Origin: Sphingobium sp. CECT 9361
GTDB taxonomy: Bacteria; Pseudomonadota; Alphaproteobacteria; Sphingomonadales; Sphingomonadaceae
Reading direction: 5' to 3'
Length of the DNA stretch: 42,465 bases
Assembly (NCBI RefSeq): GCF_918741285.1
Contig: NZ_CAKKNC010000027.1
Span: forward strand, 1 to 42,465
A program made the position numbers and the translations under genes. The notes under the pieces were generated by a model. The model worked only from the letters and a program-made list of their open reading frames with translations. It was not told where the DNA came from and did not search any database. Shown piece by piece: positions 36,809 through 42,465 of the stretch (position 1 is the first letter of the stretch; every line of letters begins with the position of its first letter).

Positions 36809-37768
36809 ATGGTAGCTTTCCGATGCGAGTTGAAGACCGACCCCGAGCGTTCGCGCGCCTGCCCGTCAATGCAAAAGCCGAGACGGAATATAGTGCTGAC
36901 AGGGCCTCTTATCGGTCAGTTCAGTCAAATTCGATTGGACCATACCCGACCCGACTTTGCTAAATCGATTGCCTTAGGGGAAGGGTTTTGTTTCATTGCG
37001 CAGTCACATACAGTCCGAGATAGCCTAAGGGGCCGTTACGGGGAAGCGTCACCAAGCGAACAGCCTACAGAATCTATCGATCTACAGCAGATGCTTGAAG
37101 GCTTATGCGCGTTTGAGCTTTCGGCAACACCCGTTAGGCAGACCAACATGTCCCTCAAGTCCACACTCTTCGATCTTTTTGCTATCGGTGAGCCGATCCA
37201 CCGCCGGACGTTGTCACGCTATTCTGACTCCGACTCACTGTCCCGCGCTCTTGGTCAATTGGTGCGAGAAGGGAGATTGGTTCGGACAGGAAGGGGGCAG
37301 TTCATGCGTCCAGACAGCCATTATGTTCCGAAGTCTGCAAAGGTCTTAATAGATGTCCTGGAGCAGCGCATTTTGCAAAGCAGCCAAAACGTATTTCTGC
37401 GAAAAGACTTCAGGGATTTGGGCAACGACCCTGCGGTGGGTGTGGCCCTTCGCAAACTGGTCCTTTGCGGGAAAATTGTACGCATCGGAAAGGGACTTTA
37501 CGCCAGAGCGTCAATAGACCCGAAAACGGGCGTTCCTATGCCTCAAGTCGCGCTGGAAAAGCTCGCCGTCGAAGCTTTATGTCGGTTAGGCAAGAACGTT
37601 GTTGAGCCAGCGTTGATGCCTAGCGAACCCGGCGCAGCATCAAGGTCGGTTGATCATAACAGAATCATTTTCATCGAGAATATTGTAAGCCTCCGTATCG
37701 GATACGGAGGTGTGTTCGTGCCCATCGAGCGATTTACCAAAGCATCAACGAACAACGGACGAGACTAG
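36809..37768 (+). CDS. DUF6088/AbiEi-like tandem winged-helix protein
   Basis: Up to 319 residues. The recognisable part starts at about residue 114 (MSLKSTLFDLFAIGEPIHRR), with a first winged-helix-like unit ending LVREGRLVRTGRGQFM. A second unit (VFLRKDFRDLGNDPAVGVAL, then KLVLCGKIVRIGKGLYARA) has the characteristic DUF6088 pattern, related to the antitoxin AbiEi of type IV toxin-antitoxin systems; such proteins bind DNA. PKTGVPMP and LAVEALCRLGKN continue that match. The last 45 residues look less typical. AGAGG lies five bases before the ATG at 36809, but the first 113 residues are not clearly protein-like, so the true start may be the ATG at 37149, giving 206 residues, the usual length. 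No toxin partner is adjacent. A perfect palindrome lies inside the 3' end. Confidence 0.65.
   Translation: MVAFRCELKTDPERSRACPSMQKPRRNIVLTGPLIGQFSQIRLDHTRPDFAKSIALGEGFCFIAQSHTVRDSLRGRYGEASPSEQPTESIDLQQMLEGLCAFELSATPVRQTNMSLKSTLFDLFAIGEPIHRRTLSRYSDSDSLSRALGQLVREGRLVRTGRGQFMRPDSHYVPKSAKVLIDVLEQRILQSSQNVFLRKDFRDLGNDPAVGVALRKLVLCGKIVRIGKGLYARASIDPKTGVPMPQVALEKLAVEALCRLGKNVVEPALMPSEPGAASRSVDHNRIIFIENIVSLRIGYGGVFVPIERFTKASTNNGRD
37690..37710. repeat. Perfect 21-base palindrome inside the winged-helix gene
   Basis: CCTCCGTATC and GATACGGAGG are exact inverted copies separated by one G. The site could be bound by a dimeric regulator or form a hairpin. It lies within the coding frame, about 60 bases before the stop. 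Confidence 0.6.
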
Positions 37769-38440
37769 GATGCACCGCGCTGGACTTCACAGCCGTATGT
37801 CGGGCGCGTGTTGCATATGGCATCCGGGCAATCCCGCCGGCGCCCTGCGTCTTCAGCTATGTGGCAAGCCGCAAGTAGTTTGCGTTATATTGTCTATTGC
37901 AGAAGGTCGATGGCGCAGCCTACAGGCTGGCGCACCATCCTCACGCAACGGCGTCATGGGGCAAAACATACACAGCTTCGACAAGCGCGTTTGCGGATGG
38001 AGGGTGCCTGATCAGCATGTAAGCATGGCTTCACAATCTCGAAGTCATGGCTTTGCAAACACTATTGCCGAAAGAATACGCAATATGATCGTGCCAGGTT
38101 TTGCGGACGAAGGCCACGATCATATTGCGATCATGTTCCCAATAACTATGAGATCAAGACAGGAATGTGAGGTGGATTCCCTCTCGTGTCAATTGGAAAC
38201 TCGCCGGTGAAATAACCAGATACCGAGTGCAACTGTTATGATTTGCCTCGTGAAATGTCCGACGTGGTACAGTTGCCTTTGGCCTAGGTAAGATCAAGCG
38301 ATCCGGAAACTCTTTGTACAAAATGTACCGCCAAAGCGCAAAAATATGGATATCCACTAACGTATTTACTATATTTCAGGCAGGTATGGAGCCAGTTGGC
38401 CACTGGCTATCCCGGTGCGTACGCAAACGGCCTCATTGTC
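37769..38440. other. Gap before the MucR-family gene, no gene
   Basis: About 670 bases between the winged-helix gene and the 3' end of the leftward MucR-family gene. A plus-strand frame (37710-38210) overlaps the preceding gene and has no motif, so it is not called. Nothing else is supported. Confidence 0.5.
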
Positions 38441-38866
38441 TCACCTGTCCTCAGGGTTCTTTGCCCATCTCAATCCGGTCGTGCCCAATCCGCTTTCCTT
38501 GATCATCGCCCGTCGCTGGGCGGAATAGTTCGCTGCCACCATCGGGTAATCTGCAGGAAGCCCAAATTTTCTGCAATATTCTAATGGTGTCATGCCCTGC
38601 CTTACGATGTGCGACTTCAACATCTTGTAGGGCTTGCCGTCGATCATGCTGAGAATATGATCCGGCGAGGCGAGGCTGTCCTCTATCGTTACTGCTCCAC
38701 CACCACTTGCAGGCGGCGGCGTACAGGTCGTCGGTTCATCGGCAATTGCCTGCGCAACAAGGGCAATAACGTGGCCAATCTCGTGCACTGCGACGGGGTG
38801 ATGCCTGAGATATGTGCAGGTCATTTCCACGGTAGACTTCAGCAGAATTGGTGTGCTGCGGACCAT
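38441..38866 (-). CDS. MucR/Ros-family transcriptional regulator, degenerate zinc finger
   Basis: A 141-residue protein of the family that controls exopolysaccharide, motility and cell-cycle genes in alphaproteobacteria. The C-terminal part matches well: DGKPYKMLKSHI, MTPLEYCRKFGLPADYPMVA, NYSAQRRAMIKESGLG. The finger differs from the norm. Where MucR proteins have a zinc-ligand Cys (usually ..CLEDGK), this one reads ILSMIDGK, so the Cys is a Ser, and the second His region reads HIVRQG. Zinc binding is therefore doubtful. The tail after SGLG is short (about 13 residues). The N-terminal half keeps the helical oligomerisation-type region. GGAG lies six bases before the ATG at 38866, which settles the start; a later ATG at 38824 has none. 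It could control the glycan and RTX genes (inference). Confidence 0.85.
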   Translation of the reverse strand: MVRSTPILLKSTVEMTCTYLRHHPVAVHEIGHVIALVAQAIADEPTTCTPPPASGGGAVTIEDSLASPDHILSMIDGKPYKMLKSHIVRQGMTPLEYCRKFGLPADYPMVAANYSAQRRAMIKESGLGTTGLRWAKNPEDR

Positions 38867-39338
38867 AGGCTACTCCGAAATTTCATTACGACAGTTAATA
38901 TGTAGAAGGCAGTCATCTTAACCAAGACTTGGCTGCTAGCAAAAGAACGGCGTCAGGCCTCATCTTTTGTAACAGGTGCGGGCGGAAAAGACGCTGCACA
39001 AGGCGATAGTCAGTTTAGGACACATTCGATGACAGCATTAGCAGGATGGCGACGTCACGAGACAGTGATAACTGTACGCGCAGCCTCTAGCAGGTGCAGG
39101 ACAGTTATCGGTTGACGCCTGTGACGCGCAAGCTGTTGGGATAGCATTGCCGTCAGGGCCCGGGCTTCGGCCCCGTTGCGGAGGACTGTCCAGTTTAACC
39201 TCGCGCATGCCCCGGCAGGGCACACGCGCGGTTCCCTGAACGATCCGTTGCCCGGTGATTTACGGTGATAAGCTGCGGTTATACCGAATGGCGCCGTGTG
39301 GCGTTAGCCACCGGAATACTGCATTTCCTCTCCATGCC
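38867..39338. other. Gap between the MucR-family and OmpA-family genes
   Basis: About 470 bases. It holds the upstream region of the MucR-family gene, while the OmpA-family gene ends at its right border. No open frame here shows protein character. No palindromic operator or RNA gene was identified. Confidence 0.5.
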
Positions 39339-40220
39339 TTACAAACCGTCGAGGCCCTTGCTCACAAGAATGTTCACCGAAACACGGCGGTTCTGTGCCT
39401 TGCCCTGAGCTGTGTCATTGTCCGCCAGCGGATCTGCTTCCGACATTCCTGTAGGTGTAAGCATACGATAGGGTTTCCAGTGGCAGGCCTGCTGAAGGTA
39501 ATTGACCACGCGGGCGGCTCGCTTCTCGCTCAGCAGCTGGTTGAGGTCTTCGCTGCCCGTGGAATCGGTATACCCCACGACAAGCAGGAGAGCATTGTCC
39601 ATGTCTTCGGCTTTTGCCGCGGTAGCACATAGGTCTTCCTTGGCTTTTGAGGCCAACGCCGCTCGGCCTGTTTCGAAGTATATATTCGTCGTACTTTTGA
39701 CATTATATTTGTCGATATCGGCCATGCGGTCGCGCAACGCATCCGTGGCGGCAGACTGCTCAGCGAAACGCTGGTGCGTTCCAGTGTGTATCATCCGGGC
39801 GGTCTTGAGGTCTTTGTTCTGAACTTTGATCTGGCTCGCCACCAGACCTCCAGCCGCTTGCAGTGTCGTGACGATCACGGGCAAGCCATTAAGCAGAGAC
39901 GTTGCTGTCAACTTGCTATGATCAAGGCCAAAAATACCCTTGCTGGCAATGATCCGGGTCCCGTCGTTGATAGTAACAGCGGTCTTTACGCCGTCGTCTG
40001 TTGTTACCTGCACCCTGTCGCCGCTTCTGGCTGAAATAATGCCCTTAAGCTCGGGCCCTTTTGATGTGGCAGCCGGTTCCGGCGGTGTCGTATCGGAGAC
40101 GGTCACGGAAAGGGGGCCTTCGGATATTTCCTGGTCTTGGGCAAGAGCGCTCGTTGCGGCCAATGTTGGAAGCAAAGCACTAAGCAACAGAACCGTTAGC
40201 TTTCGAGAAACGCCATCCAT
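39339..40220 (-). CDS. OmpA-family outer-membrane/periplasmic protein
   Basis: A 293-residue precursor. Residues 1-28 are a signal peptide (LTVLLLSALLPTLAATSALA, cleavage after ALA). A beta-rich middle domain follows (about 55-140: GIISARSGDRVQVTTDDGVK; LLNGLPVIVTTLQAAGGLVA), resembling OB-like/DUF5666 repeats. The C-terminal OmpA peptidoglycan-binding domain (about 175-290) starts TTNIYFETGRAALASKAKED, holds the diagnostic VVGYTDSTGSEDLNQLLSEK and RAARVVNYL, and ends with GKAQNRRVSVNILV. The domain anchors proteins to the cell wall. AAGGAT lies about nine bases before the ATG. It stands alone. There is no transmembrane barrel, so it is probably periplasmic. The family call is secure; the role of the middle domain is not known. 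Confidence 0.92.
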   Translation of the reverse strand: MDGVSRKLTVLLLSALLPTLAATSALAQDQEISEGPLSVTVSDTTPPEPAATSKGPELKGIISARSGDRVQVTTDDGVKTAVTINDGTRIIASKGIFGLDHSKLTATSLLNGLPVIVTTLQAAGGLVASQIKVQNKDLKTARMIHTGTHQRFAEQSAATDALRDRMADIDKYNVKSTTNIYFETGRAALASKAKEDLCATAAKAEDMDNALLLVVGYTDSTGSEDLNQLLSEKRAARVVNYLQQACHWKPYRMLTPTGMSEADPLADNDTAQGKAQNRRVSVNILVSKGLDGL

Positions 40221-40798
40221 TGTATTTATCCTTATAATTCAACATCTAAAGGCAATTTGCCGTCCGGGCCTACCCCATAAATTAGACCTTCTAGTGTACT
40301 TCGGGCGGAAGATTTTATGCTGTAACGCCTACCATCTATACTCACCGCACTTTGACCAGTGTAGGTGAACTGGTTCGCCATTTGCAACGTACCTGTTGTA
40401 CCAATGCTTTCCTCCAGATGAACGCCCCAGGCCGCTCTCCTGCTGCTGCGCTATGTTGGCCAGCATCTATTGGGTATGTCCATGGAAGGACCGCCCTTAT
40501 GGCCTGCGCCGACGCTCAAAAGGGCCAGGCGTTTGCGTGCGGAATGATGGTGCCAATGGCCTGATTATCGCGATTGTCGGGTCTTGGCTGGCATGGATGG
40601 CATGTACCCTGCAATCACTGAGGCGAGCCGTTGGTGTCGGGAGATCGCATTGGCTGCTCGGCCAATGATCTGCCAGCACCCGGTCTTGCCCAATTGCGCG
40701 ACCAAGATGGAGACGAAACGAAAGTTATTGGCGACCAACTGTTGACTTGGCTTTGACAAAATGCAGACTGTTTCAACAAGTTAACGAAAGGCCTGATC
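40221..40798. other. Gap between the OmpA-family gene and the receiver pair
   Basis: About 580 bases containing the divergent promoters of the OmpA-family gene and the receiver genes. The short frames show no motif. No specific element could be supported. Confidence 0.5.
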
Positions 40799-41161
40799 TT
40801 GAGAACACTGTTAGCTGAGGACGAACCTCTTGTTCGATCGATGATTGTCTCCTCGCTAAAGGAATTTGGAATGGACGTGGTTGCGACGAAAACCGGTGAC
40901 GAGGCTTGGAGCTTGATCCAAGGCGGACATGATTTTGAGCTCCTGATAACCGATGTGCGCATGCCAGGGCAAATCGATGGGATCGAGCTGGCACATCGTT
41001 ATAAGTCCCGGATGCCCGATGCCAAGATCATTGTGATATCGGGGTACACCGCTGGGCGACATAGTGCCAATGCCAAAGCCTATAATTTCCTGGCTAAGCC
41101 ATTCACATTGGAGCAACTTGCTTCGCTTATTCATAAGGTTTCCCCGACTACGACTTGGTAG
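40799..41161 (+). CDS. Single-domain response regulator (CheY-like receiver) 1
   Basis: A 120-residue receiver domain with no output domain. The acidic pocket AEDEP lies at 6-10, the phosphoacceptor Asp52 in LLITDVRMPG, the conserved Ser/Thr in VISGYTA (Ser81), and Lys100 in FLAKPF. It begins with TTG at 40799; AAAGG lies about eight bases before. It would be phosphorylated by a histidine kinase and relay to a partner protein; no kinase is in the window. Receivers of this small type are common in sphingomonads. It is followed by a second receiver 28 bases later, also with a probable TTG start. Confidence 0.92.
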   Translation: MRTLLAEDEPLVRSMIVSSLKEFGMDVVATKTGDEAWSLIQGGHDFELLITDVRMPGQIDGIELAHRYKSRMPDAKIIVISGYTAGRHSANAKAYNFLAKPFTLEQLASLIHKVSPTTTW

Positions 41162-41189
41162 GCCATTAAACGACGGAGTGAACCGAGCC

Positions 41190-41531
41190 TTGCACGCTTT
41201 AATCATTGAAGATCACAAGCTCGTCGCTGCCCTCATCGAAGATTGCCTGAAGGAATTGGGATTCCTTTCATTCGATATTGCCGACGGTCATGCCGATGCG
41301 GTGGCAGCAGCGCTTCGAAATATACCTGATCTGATTATCGCTGATGACAAACTTGTGGAAGGTACAGGACTTGGTGCGGTGACGGCAATACGGCAGACGC
41401 GGAGCGTTCCAGTCGTATTTGCATCGGCAGAACCCGAGCGCGTACTTGCACTTGAGCCCGAAGCGATCACTATATCTAAACCTTTTTCGATTGATCAGTT
41501 CAAGGCTGCAGTGGCAGCTGCCATGCGCTGA
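41190..41531 (+). CDS. Single-domain response regulator (CheY-like receiver) 2
   Basis: A 113-residue receiver beginning MHALIIEDHKLVAALIEDCL. The acidic pocket is IIEDH, the phosphoacceptor is Asp52 in DLIIADDKLV, the switch Ser is in VVFASAEP, and the conserved Lys97 lies in ISKPF. The loop after the Asp reads DDKLVEGTG, unlike the usual MPG. The start is probably TTG at 41190, with GGAG 11 bases before; GTG at 41178 in the same frame is an alternative. The frame is open to 41064 but that part overlaps receiver 1. It is probably co-transcribed with receiver 1 and could act as its relay partner or phosphate sink (inference). Confidence 0.88.
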   Translation: MHALIIEDHKLVAALIEDCLKELGFLSFDIADGHADAVAAALRNIPDLIIADDKLVEGTGLGAVTAIRQTRSVPVVFASAEPERVLALEPEAITISKPFSIDQFKAAVAAAMR

Positions 41532-41965
41532 AAGCTTCGCTATTCAGGCGCTACAACTTGGATCGTGATCGATCAATTGCGGCCGAATTCCTCAAATCGG
41601 CCTAGTTCGCTACGGCCATGCTCGCGCAGCGTTCCCCACTAGGCTCGTTTGCCCATAGAGCTAGCTTTCAAGCAGATGCTGCCCAACGCGCAGTCCGAGC
41701 TACTTATGTGTAAATCTTTGCTGTCTCACTATCTTTTGCGATCGCGTAGCGTTCCTTCGAACATGCAGTTATCCAGGAGAGGAAAAAACGAAAGTGCGCG
41801 CTGATAGCCTAGCAACGCGTTTCCTAAATGGGTTCGAAATATTTCAGATCGCCCCAGCAACATACGATACGTTCGAAACGACAATCGGTGCTTCGCTTTA
41901 AAACGTCATAAAAATGATGACCAAGCAACATTACATCGCTTAGCGCACGCGAATAAGCCCCAAAG
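41532..41965. other. Gap after the receiver pair
   Basis: About 430 bases with moderate AT content. There is no supported gene. No terminator with a clear T-run was found after the receiver genes. Confidence 0.5.
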
Positions 41966-42238
41966 TTATGCCTTTCCCCTGACTGCGCCTCGACTGGCTC
42001 CTATTGATTGGGCGCTTTCCTTACCTCTCTCATTGTCGTTAAGTTCGATGCGGCGGCGCTCAGCTTTGTCGAGACGCTCGTCCACCGCGCAGCCGACCGC
42101 GTTCCATTGTTTGGCTGTGGGCATGTCGTGGTTTCTGACAGCTTCGAGAATATGATCGGCAACAACTTGCCGTGCACGTCTGCCATGAACACTGACAAGG
42201 TCGATGGCGGCGTGAATAGCGTTTTGCATATCAGCCAC
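41966..42238 (-). CDS. Small unknown helical protein, 90 residues
   Basis: A short, strongly helical, charged protein (MQNAIHAAIDLVSVHGRRAR; VADHILEAVRNHDMPTAKQW; AVDERLDKAERRRIELNDNE) with a low-complexity basic tail. There is no signal peptide or membrane helix. The frame begins with GTG at 42238; an ATG at 42229 preceded by GGTGG is perhaps the better start. I recognise no family. It lies directly before the repeat-rich end of the window. Confidence 0.5.
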   Translation of the reverse strand: MADMQNAIHAAIDLVSVHGRRARQVVADHILEAVRNHDMPTAKQWNAVGCAVDERLDKAERRRIELNDNERGKESAQSIGASRGAVRGKA

Positions 42239-42344
42239 CGTTTACGGGGTGTTCGCCGCTGAGCAATGCCCGCCTATGTCAGCTGGTCGCATGTTTATCT
42301 CCATTCGGGCCATACACTAGACGTGGGCCTATATCGACTGCCGC

Positions 42345-42387
42345 GCGACAATCAGGATGAGAATGCAGCGACAATCAAGGTGAGAAT
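42345..42387 (+). repeat. Two 20-base direct repeats, 23-base period
   Basis: GCGACAATCAGGATGAGAAT (42345-42364) and GCGACAATCAAGGTGAGAAT (42368-42387) agree at 18 of 20 bases. Multiple short terminal direct repeats of this kind, with a TGAGAAT core, resemble the ends of IS21-family elements, where they bind the transposase. The element itself would lie beyond the window, so the assignment is tentative. Confidence 0.6.
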
Positions 42388-42443
42388 CGACGCTTGCTGG
42401 AACGGCGCAGGGCGTAGCCCGTAGCCGTTCCAGCAAGCGTCGA
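42387..42443. repeat. Perfect 20-base inverted repeat with inner stem
   Basis: TCGACGCTTGCTGGAACGGC (42387-42406) and its exact complement (42424-42443) frame a 17-base centre that contains a second stem, GGGC-GTA-GCCC (42410-42420). It directly follows the direct repeats. It may be a transposon-end structure, a strong bidirectional terminator or a protein-binding palindrome. Confidence 0.75.
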
Positions 42444-42465
42444 AGCCTCTTTTCATGGGGGTTCT

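Noticed and set aside
37710..38210. Plus-strand open frame after the winged-helix gene
   Set aside because: It overlaps the preceding gene, has no ribosome binding site and no recognisable sequence pattern.

Overview
The window reads as an alphaproteobacterium, most likely a sphingomonad. The basis is a MucR/Ros-family regulator, a pair of stand-alone response-regulator receivers, and a type I secretion system (T1SS) embedded among surface-polysaccharide genes, as in known sphingan (gellan-type) loci. Genus cannot be fixed from this sequence alone. Gene density is low. Several GC-rich stretches of 0.5-1.7 kb hold no recognisable gene, and one secreted-protein gene is clearly decayed, so this looks like an accessory, rearranging region.

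Layout. (1) 1-6.5 kb: the 5' part of a GDP-mannose 4,6-dehydratase gene (gmd, minus strand, running off the window), a small membrane protein, then a compact operon of a GT-A-like glycosyltransferase, a B12-binding-type radical SAM protein and a stand-alone nitric oxide synthase oxygenase. The last two overlap by one base (TAATG). A fused MNT-HEPN protein follows. (2) 6.8-14 kb: two divergent RTX proteins sharing a seven-repeat N-terminal region, a cadherin-like domain and an RTX tail, then a frameshifted RTX remnant. (3) 14.7-21.6 kb: the T1SS adaptor and ABC exporter (overlapping ATGA, minus strand), an unknown protein, a small secreted protein with a duplicated Cys-pair repeat, and a TolC-type outer-membrane channel on the plus strand. 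(4) 21.7-25.3 kb: a metallophosphoesterase, then a GT2 glycosyltransferase and a polysaccharide flippase overlapping by one base (TAGTG). (5) 27-36.1 kb: a 531-residue RTX protein and a 2084-residue protein joining a sugar-dehydrogenase-like propeller, glycan-binding-like domains, cadherin-like domains and two RTX modules. (6) 36.5-42.5 kb: a small unknown protein, a DUF6088/AbiEi-like winged-helix protein, a MucR-family regulator lacking its zinc Cys, an OmpA-family protein, two receiver proteins, a small unknown protein, and terminal direct and inverted repeats that look like a mobile-element end.

How it fits together (inference): the exporter, adaptor and TolC-like channel would export four intact RTX proteins encoded nearby. 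These end in one of two distinct C-terminal types. The glycosyltransferases, flippase and gmd point to a surface glycan that the large adhesin-like proteins could bind or process.

The best candidate for an undescribed system is the glycosyltransferase - radical SAM - NO synthase operon at 1.7-5.4 kb. The NO synthase keeps its heme Cys and substrate Glu but has no reductase. Its translational coupling to a radical SAM enzyme suggests a dedicated biosynthetic pathway rather than general NO signalling.
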